A DNA stretch of 33,218 bases. Origin: Methanomassiliicoccales archaeon. GTDB taxonomy: Archaea > Thermoplasmatota > Thermoplasmata > Methanomassiliicoccales > UBA472. Below the pieces are notes generated by a model. The model did not search any database. It saw nothing but the letters and a program-made list of their open reading frames with translations, and had not been told where the DNA came from. Positions 1-7,587 of this stretch are shown piece by piece; positions within the stretch are counted from its first letter, which is position 1; each line of letters opens with the position of its first letter. Location: assembly GCA_026394375.1 (NCBI GenBank), contig JAPKYJ010000015.1, positions 79,265-112,482 on the forward strand, given 5' to 3'. A program made the position numbers and the translations under genes.

Positions 1-1037
1 TTGCCCGTGCCCGGAGGTCCGCGCACGACGATGCATTCCGATCCCTGGGCTTCCAGGATGACCAGGTCCTGGCTGGAATCGGTGGGCAAGGCAAGATTGA
101 TTTCTCGATCGGGGACGGAGTCGATGTCGGCCTTCTTGGCCAGCTCCGTGCCCCCCGGCCTGAGGGCGGGCGCTTCCAGCAGATCGTCCACTATCCCCTG
201 GTCCGCCTCTCCCGCCCCTGCTCGGGCGAGCATGTCCTCGTAATCGCGGAAAATGGCGGTCGAGCCCTGAGGGAAGGACCCGATGATGGGTATGCCCTCG
301 AGGTGCAGTTTCTCTTCCTGCATCCTCGCCAGGTCCTCCGCAGTCATAGGCTGCAATGACCTGACGAACTCCCCTGCTTCGGCATCTCTCAGATCGAGAC
401 CGGCATGGCGGAGCAATCCTTGCATCCCCAGCAACAGGTGGCTCCCCACATCTTCCTTGGGAGCACCTTCGAGCAGGTCGTCGATCTGGTCCTGGACGTC
501 TTCGGGGAGGGTGATACCGCATTCCTTTCTCAGAGCAGCCACGAGCGCTCGGTTCACCACCGGCTCCTCGTTCTCTAAGAAGTTGAGGTACCAACCGCAG
601 AGGCCTTCGCGTCTGCGTTCCAGGACGATGGGGAATAGAATCAACGGTGCGCGGACAACGCTCTCCTTGCCAGCCTTGCCCACTAGGAAGGGAAAGCCGA
701 GGTAGGTGTCCCGGACGCCCGTTTCTTCGAAGATGAGGCGCGAGGACCGTTCGAGCTGGATCAGGCTGGAGCGGACCGACTCCGCTTCCTCCGACTGGTC
801 CGAGTCCCGCACCAAACAGGTCGGTCCACGGGTGCGCACCGCCTTCGCCAGCACATCCTCCACATAGTCCAGCTCCTCTCTCCAGAGCGAAGCCAGATCG
901 AAGTTCCAGCGTTTCTCGATTCGCCTGAGAAGGATCGAGCGGTTCCGCCAATCCACGTGCAGCATCCTGTCGCGGTAGACCCGCAGACGCTCCGTGTAAC
1001 GCGTCAGCTGCTCCGCGACCACTTGATTCCCATCCAC
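1..1037 (-). CDS. DUF4011-type superfamily 1 helicase/ATPase, N-terminal part
   Basis: The gene runs off the left edge, leaving about 345 N-terminal residues. It opens with a GTG at 1037. An AT-rich TATA-like stretch (ATTAATAT, about 1063-1070) lies about 30 bases upstream. The N-terminal segment has the pattern of DUF4011 domains: a basic stretch RNRSILLRRIEKRW near residues 31-44, then a GVRDTYLGFPFLVGK segment followed by RAPLILFPIVLERR. The last visible residues, GPPGTG, are the Walker A loop of a P-loop helicase, so the ATPase core lies outside the window. Family members are large proteins combining an N-terminal regulatory region with a UvrD/Dna2-like helicase. Their substrate is mostly unknown, and nucleic-acid unwinding is inferred. 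It is monocistronic as far as can be seen. Confidence 0.85.
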   Translation of the reverse strand, partial: MDGNQVVAEQLTRYTERLRVYRDRMLHVDWRNRSILLRRIEKRWNFDLASLWREELDYVEDVLAKAVRTRGPTCLVRDSDQSEEAESVRSSLIQLERSSRLIFEETGVRDTYLGFPFLVGKAGKESVVRAPLILFPIVLERRREGLCGWYLNFLENEEPVVNRALVAALRKECGITLPEDVQDQIDDLLEGAPKEDVGSHLLLGMQGLLRHAGLDLRDAEAGEFVRSLQPMTAEDLARMQEEKLHLEGIPIIGSFPQGSTAIFRDYEDMLARAGAGEADQGIVDDLLEAPALRPGGTELAKKADIDSVPDREINLALPTDSSQDLVILEAQGSECIVVRGPPGTG

Positions 1038-1184
1038 CTTTGGAAGAAGCAGGAAGCCAGATATTAATGATTTCGAACTTGCGAATGTATTTCGGAACCG
1101 GGGGTGGCCTGGAACGACGATGTGCTCGGAATCCCGCCCCTCGATGGATTATCACCGAAGCGGTCAGAAGCGAGATCAGGTCGC

Positions 1185-1403
1185 TCAGGCCTTTTTGGCC
1201 TTCTTCTTGACCTTTGCCTTCGGCTTGGCCTTGGGCTTCTTGGCCACGGGCTTCTTCTTCGGTGGGGCCTTCTTCACGACCTTGCTCATGGGTGCCTCAC
1301 AGCAAACGACCAAGCAATCATCGCAACCGCAGACCTCCTCGACCACGATCACCAGTCCACATTCCTCGCACTCGTACTTCTCACCCTTTTTCTTCTTCAC
1401 CAT
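1185..1403 (-). CDS. Desulforedoxin-like metal-binding protein with lysine-rich tail
   Basis: A 72-residue protein. Residues 8-39 (YECEECGLVIVV, then CGC, then LVVCCEAPM) match the small desulforedoxin/desulfoferrodoxin N-terminal fold, in which four cysteines bind iron or zinc. The second half is almost only K, A, P and V in KKA/KPKAK repeats, like histone H1 or other nucleic-acid-binding tails. I chose the ATG at 1403 because GAGGTGAG lies just upstream. A longer reading from 1466 would overlap the TATA-like GATACATATC at about 1446-1455. The metal site is inferred from cysteine spacing. The tail suggests DNA or RNA association, but no function is established. Confidence 0.72.
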   Translation of the reverse strand: MVKKKKGEKYECEECGLVIVVEEVCGCDDCLVVCCEAPMSKVVKKAPPKKKPVAKKPKAKPKAKVKKKAKKA

Positions 1404-1628
1404 CTGTCTCACCTCATGCGATCCGGCCGTTCTGACCGGTTCTGGATGATATGTATCACTGCGCATTGTTAATGAATGCTATCTATGGAATGGTGCGCTC
1501 GCATGGATACGTCGAACCTATCACCCGAGCCTCCAAAACGGCCGATTGACGCTATCTGGCTGGTTGACTATTGGGGCTGCTCCTATTCTAGAAAGTAATT
1601 TATAGACTCAGGGCATTGAGCGCAGGCG

Positions 1629-1835
1629 ATGGAAGAGTCCGCATTTCCCAGGAAGGTCAAGGTGACCCTCTCACTCCTGCTTATCATAGGCGCTCTCTCG
1701 ATGTACTGGGGATGGGGTCTCATCTATGGCAGCTGGAACATTTTCGAACCGCAGCACATGGGCGTGTATGCCATATTCGTGGTCATGATGGGGTTCGGCG
1801 TTCTGGGACTGCTGCTCGCCGCGAAAGAGAAGTGA
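1629..1835 (+). CDS. Small two-helix membrane protein
   Basis: A 68-residue protein with a short charged N-terminus, two hydrophobic helices (about residues 11-32 and 45-64) and a charged AAKEK end, so it is an integral membrane protein. The loop carries YGSWNIFEPQHMGVY. The two halves of the membrane protein at 6176-6640 have a similar AG(S/G)W(N/E)(I/F)Y segment. The TATA box TTTATA at 1599-1604 lies 26-30 bases before the ATG, so transcript and reading frame probably start at the same base. Function unknown. It is convergent with proS. Confidence 0.65.
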   Translation: MEESAFPRKVKVTLSLLLIIGALSMYWGWGLIYGSWNIFEPQHMGVYAIFVVMMGFGVLGLLLAAKEK

Positions 1836-1894
1836 TCGGGCTTCTGCTGCCGCCTTGGTCTCCGAGTCCAGCCTCTCTTCTATGAGCGACCAGC

Positions 1895-3295
1895 CTACAT
1901 CGCCCTTGCAGCATACGCGAGTGTGCTCGTGTCCTTCCCGCAGACGATGCACTTGCTTTGGTGCCCCTGCTCGCCATATGGTGTTCCCAGGAGCTTGAGC
2001 TCGGTCTTGGCCTCGATCGCATGACCGCAGACCTCCGAGCCGCACCAGCCGAAACGCAGGATCTTCTTTGGCGGGTTCTCGAGCGATTCGATGTCTGCGA
2101 CCGAAGAATCCAATCGTTTCTTCGCCGCCCCCATCATCTCGGAGGATATCTTGTTCAGAAGTCCCTGGACGTCCTTCACCAGGTCGGTCCTTTGCATTGC
2201 GCCCTTGGTGCCGTCGAATCGGATGGCGTAGGCCACCTTGCCCTCGGCGATGTCCCTCTGTCCCAGTTCCAGCCTAAGAGGTACGCCCTTGATCTCCCAG
2301 TTGTAGAACTTGCTGCCCGGCCGTTCGTCCTTCTCGTCGATGTGCACCCTGATCTCCGCGGCGGCGAGCTCCTCGCGCAGATTTCGTGCCTCGGTCAGGA
2401 CCTCCTCCACCTTGCCCTTGGCCAGGATGGGGATGATGACCACCTGGATAGGTGCGACGTCCGGAGGAAGCACCAGACCCTTATCATCGCCGTGGAAGCC
2501 GACCACCGCCCCGACCAATCGCTCGGACATGCCGAAGGTCGTCTGGTGAACGTACTTCAACGTGCCGTCGACGTCCTCGTACTTGATCTCGAAGGGGCGG
2601 GAGAAGTTGTCTCTGTAGTGGTGGATGGAACCCAGCTGCAGGCTCCGTCCCTCTAGCATCGGAGTGTCTACGCCCACAGTGTAGTAGGCACCGGGGAACT
2701 TGTCCCAGTCGGTACGCTTGAGCAGGAAGTACGGCAGACAAAGATGTTCCATGAGGTTCTCCAGGATGACGAAGTCCTCCTCCACCTGACGCTCCGCATC
2801 CTCATCGGTGGTGTGGCAGGTGTGCGATTCGAAGAAATGTATCTCCCTTACACGGATGAACGCCCGGGTCTGCTTGGTCTCGTAGCGGAAGGTGTTGACG
2901 ATCTGGTAGGTCTTGAGAGGAAGGTCTTGATGTGAGCGCACCCAGAGCGCGAAAATCGGATACATCGCCGTTTCCGAGGTGGGACGGAGGCAAAGGCGGA
3001 TATCTAGCGGATTGAGCCCCGCGTGGGTCACCCAGTACACCTCGGCGTCGAAGCCCTTGATGTGCTCCTTCTCTTTCTGGAACTCCGTTTCGGGGATGAG
3101 CAGGGGGAAGCAGACCTCTTGGTGATCGGTGGCGTCGAGCTCGTGGCGGATGTACTCGTCGATAGAGCGCATGACCTTCCAGCCATACGGGGTCCAGACG
3201 TTCATGCCCTTGACGGGGTAGCGCTTATCAGTGAGCCCCGCTAGCTCCACGATCTCATTGTACCATTCACCGAAATCATCGGACTTCTTGATCAT
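1895..3295 (-). CDS. proS: Prolyl-tRNA synthetase (archaeal/eukaryote-like type)
   Basis: This class II aminoacyl-tRNA synthetase charges tRNA-Pro with proline in the cytoplasm. The 466-residue protein has the archaeal-type architecture: motif 1 region near GWKVMRSIDEYIRHEL, motif 2 region LRPTSETAMYP followed by QIVNTFRYETKQTRAFIRVREIHFFE, an anticodon-binding domain (QVVIIPILAK onward), and a C-terminal domain with the four cysteines expected for zinc (CGSEVC, then CIVC). The start is the ATG at 3295. The open frame continues upstream but that part overlaps prs and does not resemble the family. A TATA-like CATATAAAC at about 3340-3349 supports this start. Transcribed in the same direction as prs, 74 bases upstream, but with its own promoter. 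Confidence 0.97.
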   Translation of the reverse strand: MIKKSDDFGEWYNEIVELAGLTDKRYPVKGMNVWTPYGWKVMRSIDEYIRHELDATDHQEVCFPLLIPETEFQKEKEHIKGFDAEVYWVTHAGLNPLDIRLCLRPTSETAMYPIFALWVRSHQDLPLKTYQIVNTFRYETKQTRAFIRVREIHFFESHTCHTTDEDAERQVEEDFVILENLMEHLCLPYFLLKRTDWDKFPGAYYTVGVDTPMLEGRSLQLGSIHHYRDNFSRPFEIKYEDVDGTLKYVHQTTFGMSERLVGAVVGFHGDDKGLVLPPDVAPIQVVIIPILAKGKVEEVLTEARNLREELAAAEIRVHIDEKDERPGSKFYNWEIKGVPLRLELGQRDIAEGKVAYAIRFDGTKGAMQRTDLVKDVQGLLNKISSEMMGAAKKRLDSSVADIESLENPPKKILRFGWCGSEVCGHAIEAKTELKLLGTPYGEQGHQSKCIVCGKDTSTLAYAARAM

Positions 3296-3337
3296 GGGGA
3301 ACCACCGCCTGGTGAGAACGGAATAAGGTTCGACATT

Positions 3338-3352
3338 AAAAGGTTTATATGT
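3338..3352 (-). promoter_or_regulatory. TATA-like promoter of proS
   Basis: On the minus strand this reads ATACATATAAACC, an archaeal TATA box between prs and proS. Transcription would start about 20-30 bases before the proS ATG at 3295. It shows that proS need not depend on read-through from prs. Confidence 0.55.
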
Positions 3353-3369
3353 ATTCCCTGGGACTAGAT

Positions 3370-4218
3370 CTAGATCGCCTTGGCCACTTCTTTTGCCACT
3401 GAGATGGCCGAGACCTCGTTCTCCAACGTGTTCGTGCACACCACTCTGTCGCAGGCATTGCGCAGCTTGTCCAGGGCGCCAGAGACGAAGAGCCCGTGAG
3501 TGCAGGCCGCGGTCACTCTCTTGGCGCCCAATCTCTTCAGCTCGTTGCTGGCCGCGATGATCGTGCCTCCGGTGGAGATGATGTCGTCCACGATGAGCAC
3601 GTCCTTGCCTCGGGCATCGATCTGGCTGGGCGAGATGCGCACCTCCGTGCCGCTCAACCTGGTCTTGGTCAGATGATCGTGATCGCATCCAAGGACGTTG
3701 GCAACCTCTCTCGCTCTCTCCTCAGCTCCCTCGTCGGGCGCAAGCACCAAATCGATCTCATGGTTCAGAAAGAACTCGCCTATGGCCGGAGCGGCAGAGA
3801 TGTTCTTGGCCCCGGCCCGGTCGAACCATTGGAGTATCTCTGGCTTGTGCAGATCGATGCTGAAAAGCCTGTCGGCCTCGGTCGCAAGGGCCTCTACCAT
3901 CACTTTGGCGCTGAGCGCTTCACCGGGATTGAAGCGCCTGTCCTGCCGGGCATAGCCGAAATACGGGACGACTGTGGTGATCTTGTCTGCGCCCAGGCCT
4001 CGGACCGCATCCTGCAACAGCAGAAGCTCGATGAGGTGGCTGTCCGGATAGGAGTTCTGGACGATGACCACCTCGCCGCTAAGGCTTTCGCGTTCGATGC
4101 GCACATAGGCCTCGCCATCCGGGAATCGCTTCACCGAGGCCTCTACGATCTCCGCCCCAGTCTGCTGGGCCAAATCCCGAGCGAGCGATTTCGAGGCGGA
4201 GCCGCAGAGAACGATCAT
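3370..4218 (-). CDS. prs: Ribose-phosphate pyrophosphokinase (PRPP synthetase)
   Basis: The enzyme makes 5-phosphoribosyl-1-pyrophosphate from ribose 5-phosphate and ATP, feeding nucleotide, histidine and tryptophan synthesis. The 282-residue protein has the PRPP synthetase landmarks: KRFPDGE near the start, VVPYFGYARQDRRF in the ATP-binding flexible-loop region, FSIDLHKPEILQWF, and the PRPP-binding loop DVLIVDDIISTGGT. The length suits the short archaeal forms. I use the ATG at 4218 (MIVLCGSAS). Eighteen more in-frame residues upstream do not look conserved and overlap the promoter. GTATTAAG near 4244-4251 is a plausible TATA box for a leaderless message. Divergent from herA. Confidence 0.96.
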   Translation of the reverse strand: MIVLCGSASKSLARDLAQQTGAEIVEASVKRFPDGEAYVRIERESLSGEVVIVQNSYPDSHLIELLLLQDAVRGLGADKITTVVPYFGYARQDRRFNPGEALSAKVMVEALATEADRLFSIDLHKPEILQWFDRAGAKNISAAPAIGEFFLNHEIDLVLAPDEGAEERAREVANVLGCDHDHLTKTRLSGTEVRISPSQIDARGKDVLIVDDIISTGGTIIAASNELKRLGAKRVTAACTHGLFVSGALDKLRNACDRVVCTNTLENEVSAISVAKEVAKAI

Positions 4219-4242
4219 CTCCGTCGGAATCGGTCTGGTGCA

Positions 4243-4290
4243 CTTAATACATTTGGTGGCGCTGGATACCAAAGATATTTATCATATTCG
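4243..4290. promoter_or_regulatory. Divergent promoters for prs and herA
   Basis: The interval between the two divergent starts (4218 and 4310) carries GTATTAAG on the minus strand, about 28 bases before prs. It also carries GATATTTATCATATT on the plus strand (about 4274-4288), about 25-31 bases before the herA ATG. Both spacings fit archaeal TATA-to-start distances and leaderless or nearly leaderless mRNAs. Confidence 0.5.
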
Positions 4291-4309
4291 CTGGATATCT
4301 CTGCTCGGG

Positions 4310-5875
4310 ATGGGAATGCAGACCGATTCTACCGTGGAGGCTCCAGTCAGCACGAGCGATCAGAAGGAGCACCACTCCGAGGCCCCGCCCGCTCCGAAGC
4401 ACCCTGCCAAAGACGGATTGAACGCCGTGGGCATCATTTTTGGGACCGTTGGCACTGCGGAATTCCACTTCCGCGTCTTCGGCGACATCGAGACCATGGA
4501 ATACGTGCAGGTGGAGCACCAGCACGAGGGCTGGGTGCTTGGTCGCGTCACGGCCATGGAGCGCAAGACCGATCTCTCCCTGGAAAGGGCCAAGAAGCTC
4601 CAGGACGGAGAAGAGATACTGATCGACGAGATAGTCATCGCCAAGGTGGACGTGGTTGGCTTCCGGGATGACCGGGGTTTGCTGCAAGTGCCCCGCACTC
4701 CTTTCCGTGCTGGGGACCACGTCTACAAGGCGACGGGCAACCTGATTAAGGACGTCATCGGACTGCGCGAGAACACCGACACTGGTGCGTACCTGGGGCT
4801 GCTCTTCGGCCACGACATCCGAGTGGAGGTGGACATCAACGCCATGGTGCAGAAGCACGTCTCCATCCTCGCCAAGACCGGCGGAGGCAAGAGCTTTCTG
4901 TGCGGCGACCTCATCGAGGAGCTGATGAAGCACGAGGTCACCACCATGGTCTTCGATCCTCACGGAGAATATGGAGCGATGCGCGAGAAAGGCACTTTGG
5001 CCAAGAGCCAGCGCAATTTCGGGGTGTCCACGCGCGGCTATTCGGACCAGATCATGGAGTTCGCCACCGACACCACCATAAATCCCAAGGCCAAACCCCT
5101 CAAGTTCACCCTCTCGAATCTCGATGCTCGAGACGTGCTGTCGCTCACCAGCATCAAGAACGGCAAGGCCTACTTGACCTCCCTGAGGAAGGCCATCGAG
5201 TCCGTCAAGGCGGCCAAGAAGGAGTACTCGCTCAAGGACCTGATCAACGTTCTGGAGGCGGACGAGGAAGGGGAGAACGCCACCCTCATCAATGAGCTGG
5301 AGTACCTCAACGAGGTCAACCTCTTCGCTTCGCAAGGTACGAAGATCGACGACCTCATCGTCAAGGGCAAGACGACCATCATCAACTTCAAGGGCACCCC
5401 GCCTGACATCCAGGAGATAATCGTCAATCGAATCGCTTCGGCCTGTTTCGAGCTGCGCAAGCTGGGTAAGACCCCACCTATGATGATGGTGGTGGAGGAG
5501 GCGCACAACTACTGTCCGCAGCAAGGGGTGGTAGCATCCTCCAAGATATTCCGCACCATCGCCTCCGAGGGACGCAAGTTCGGCCTCGGACTGACGATCA
5601 TATCGCAGCGCGCGGCCAAGATTGACAAGAACGTGCTCTCGCAGTGCAACACCCAGATAATCCTCAAGGTCACCAACCCCAATGACCTGAAGGCCATCTC
5701 CGCCTCTCTGGAAGGCATTTCCGCCGGCATGGAGGACGAGATCCAGCGCCTGCCCATCGGCGTGGCCCTCATCATGGGCGCGAACATCCAGATGCCGCTG
5801 TTCGTGGAAGTGCGTCCGCGGGAGAGCAAGCACGGCGGCGAGAGCGTGGAGGTCGTGCCCTCCAGAAGGGTATGA
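4310..5875 (+). CDS. herA: HerA-family bipolar DNA helicase/ATPase
   Basis: HerA is a hexameric DNA-translocating ATPase that works with the NurA nuclease and Mre11-Rad50 in end resection during recombinational repair. The protein (about 521 residues) has an N-terminal HAS-barrel-like region (VGIIFGTVGTAEFHFRVFG), Walker A AKTGGGKS near residues 187-194, DPHGEY after it, Walker B MMMVVEEAHN near residue 390, and TIASEGRKFGLGLTIISQR with the sensor and arginine-finger region. The ATG at 4310 or 4316 fits the TATA position. A reading from 4238 would cover the promoter. NurA and Mre11-Rad50 are not in this window. The next gene starts one base after the stop, so the two are probably co-transcribed. 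Confidence 0.93.
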   Translation: MGMQTDSTVEAPVSTSDQKEHHSEAPPAPKHPAKDGLNAVGIIFGTVGTAEFHFRVFGDIETMEYVQVEHQHEGWVLGRVTAMERKTDLSLERAKKLQDGEEILIDEIVIAKVDVVGFRDDRGLLQVPRTPFRAGDHVYKATGNLIKDVIGLRENTDTGAYLGLLFGHDIRVEVDINAMVQKHVSILAKTGGGKSFLCGDLIEELMKHEVTTMVFDPHGEYGAMREKGTLAKSQRNFGVSTRGYSDQIMEFATDTTINPKAKPLKFTLSNLDARDVLSLTSIKNGKAYLTSLRKAIESVKAAKKEYSLKDLINVLEADEEGENATLINELEYLNEVNLFASQGTKIDDLIVKGKTTIINFKGTPPDIQEIIVNRIASACFELRKLGKTPPMMMVVEEAHNYCPQQGVVASSKIFRTIASEGRKFGLGLTIISQRAAKIDKNVLSQCNTQIILKVTNPNDLKAISASLEGISAGMEDEIQRLPIGVALIMGANIQMPLFVEVRPRESKHGGESVEVVPSRRV

Positions 5876-5876
5876 G

Positions 5877-6170
5877 ATGCAGGACCGCATCACCGAGGAG
5901 AAGCTCTCCAAGTATCTGGACACGACCAAACGAGCGCTTGACAAGCTGAAGATAGCCGCTCCTTCCCGCTCCTTCGGCAAGAAGATGGCGGATTCCTTCC
6001 TGGAGATGGCGAACGCCTATTACTCCGACGCATTGCATTTCAAGGAGAAGGGCGACTACGTGAACGCCTTCGCCTGCGTGAACTACGCACATGCCTGGCT
6101 GGATGCCGGGGCGCGCATCGGCCTTTTCGAGGTGGGCGAGGACGACCGCCTTTTCACTCTGTACGAGTGA
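5877..6170 (+). CDS. DUF357 family protein
   Basis: A 97-residue helical protein. The segment FLEMANAYYSDALHFKEKGDYVNAFACVNYAHAWLDAGARIGLFEV matches the archaeal DUF357 family, whose members are small cytoplasmic helical-bundle proteins of unknown function. It begins one base after the herA stop, so the two genes are translationally coupled, which hints at a role near HerA. That link is inference from position only. Convergent with the membrane protein downstream. Confidence 0.85.
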   Translation: MQDRITEEKLSKYLDTTKRALDKLKIAAPSRSFGKKMADSFLEMANAYYSDALHFKEKGDYVNAFACVNYAHAWLDAGARIGLFEVGEDDRLFTLYE

Positions 6171-6175
6171 GCCCT

Positions 6176-6640
6176 CTACCAGCGCCGCCAGAACGAGCGC
6201 CAGACCAGGCTCGAGATGCCGCCGACGATTAGCAGCGAGACGATGAGCACGCCCAGATTCTGATAGATGTTCCAGCTGCCTGCGAAGAAGAACAGCCAGA
6301 TGACGAGGAACACCAGCCACCCTACCCACAGTAGGCTGGAAGCGATGCCCCTGGCCCCGGTCCAGCGTCTGAATTGTGGCCCAAACGAAGCATCCTCGGC
6401 GGCCGCTCTCTCGACCATCTTCAGCCCGAAGGAGGCCCACATGGCCGCCAACGCGCCGATGGCCACCAGCACCGAGACGATGATGATGGCCAGACTCTTG
6501 TAGAATTCCCAGCCTCCAGCGTAGAAGAAGAGCCAGAGGATGAAGAAAGACAACCAGCCCACTCCGAGAATGATGGTAGCGGTTACCCTCCAGGCGAATC
6601 CGCGCACTGCCATGGGGATCTTCGGTTCCAGGTCGTCCAT
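6176..6640 (-). CDS. Four-helix membrane protein with internal duplication
   Basis: A 154-residue integral membrane protein with four predicted helices in two repeated halves. The first half has WLSFFILWLFFYAGGWEFY and the second WLVFLVIWLFFFAGSWNIY, each followed by a second hydrophobic helix ending in WASF or WRSF. A soluble loop (about residues 70-95) joins them. The pattern indicates an old tandem duplication of a two-helix unit. I recognise no characterised family. CTTAAATAG at about 6669-6677 on the minus strand is a TATA-like element about 30 bases before the ATG. Lies downstream of the pantoate kinase operon but probably has its own promoter. Confidence 0.75.
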   Translation of the reverse strand: MDDLEPKIPMAVRGFAWRVTATIILGVGWLSFFILWLFFYAGGWEFYKSLAIIIVSVLVAIGALAAMWASFGLKMVERAAAEDASFGPQFRRWTGARGIASSLLWVGWLVFLVIWLFFFAGSWNIYQNLGVLIVSLLIVGGISSLVWRSFWRRW

Positions 6641-6702
6641 GCTCTTCCCTGCAGAGACAATGATTTCTCCTATTTAAGCGGTGGCTAGAACCCCAAGCGA
6701 GC

Positions 6703-7572
6703 TCAGCGAGGTGATTCGATGATCCTCGGTCCGCGCCAGTCGACCTTCGTGCGGTAGACGGTGCCGAACGGCCTCAGCGCCTCCTCCAACCGTTCCACGT
6801 CCCCCACGGCAAAGACCGAGCTGCCCAGCATGACCATGCTCGCCTGCCCGTGCTTCTCCGCCGCCTGCACCGCCTCTTCCACTCTTGGTGGGGCCAGTTC
6901 CGAGCGCTTCATGAAGTCCCGGGAGAGGCGCATGAGGTTGTTCAAGGTGGGAGCGGCGGACATCTTCTCCACGCACTCATTCCCTACCTTGTTCAGCCTC
7001 TCCCTTTTCCTCGGGTCGGAGAGCACCTCGGCCGTGGATATGGGATCGCCGACCACGCACAGGACGAGTTCCGGTTCGGCGTTGATGCGGTCCACCTGTC
7101 CGAACGGCGGCACTCCTTCCTTCCTACGGAAAGTGATTCCCCCGCGGGACAGAGCGGCCACGTCCCCCAACCCAGTGCGGTGCCTAAGCTCCGACTTGTG
7201 CGCCGCCCGGATGGCCTCGCTGAACGGTAGGCCAATGATCTCGGAGAGAGCGTGTGCCGCAGATAGGGCGCCGGCCGCGCTCATACCGAATCCCTGGCCG
7301 ATGGGCAGGTCGTGGACCAGGTCCACCACTACGTCCAGTTTTCTCTGGCCCAGGATGTAAGAGACGGCGTCCATAGTGACCGGGGCGTCCATTTCCACGC
7401 CGGCGAATCGAACGGTCTTCTTCCCTTCTCCCTCCTCCGCCTGGAGGGTGCAATGCGTCCCTAATCCAACACACAACCCCGCCCCCCTCGAACCGCTGCG
7501 GAGGGCGTCTTTATGTTCGCGGATCTGGAAGAAACCGGTGATGTGACCGGGACAGAATGATGTCTTTCTCAT
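6703..7572 (-). CDS. Pantoate kinase (GHMP family)
   Basis: Archaeal pantoate kinase phosphorylates pantoate to 4-phosphopantoate, the archaeal route into coenzyme A. It replaces the bacterial pantothenate kinase step. The 289-residue protein has the GHMP landmarks: CPGHITGFFQI at the N-terminus with an archaeal pantoate-kinase flavour, the ATP-binding glycine-rich loop DLPIGQGFGMSAAGALSAAHA near residues 86-106, and LGDVAALSRGGITFR after it. It starts 15 bases after the stop of coaBC, another CoA-pathway gene, which supports the assignment over other GHMP kinases. Third gene of the tmk-coaBC-pantoate kinase operon. Confidence 0.92.
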   Translation of the reverse strand: MRKTSFCPGHITGFFQIREHKDALRSGSRGAGLCVGLGTHCTLQAEEGEGKKTVRFAGVEMDAPVTMDAVSYILGQRKLDVVVDLVHDLPIGQGFGMSAAGALSAAHALSEIIGLPFSEAIRAAHKSELRHRTGLGDVAALSRGGITFRRKEGVPPFGQVDRINAEPELVLCVVGDPISTAEVLSDPRKRERLNKVGNECVEKMSAAPTLNNLMRLSRDFMKRSELAPPRVEEAVQAAEKHGQASMVMLGSSVFAVGDVERLEEALRPFGTVYRTKVDWRGPRIIESPR

Positions 7573-7587
7573 GCTCTTCGCCTCACG

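Noticed and set aside
3296-3688. N-terminal extension of prolyl-tRNA synthetase
   Set aside because: The extra residues overlap prs and look like shadow sequence, and a TATA box sits inside them.
4244-5980. A 578-codon open frame on the minus strand opposite herA
   Set aside because: It mirrors the GC-rich codons of herA, is rich in H, L, V and D repeats, and has no recognisable domain. The plus strand encodes a clear HerA.
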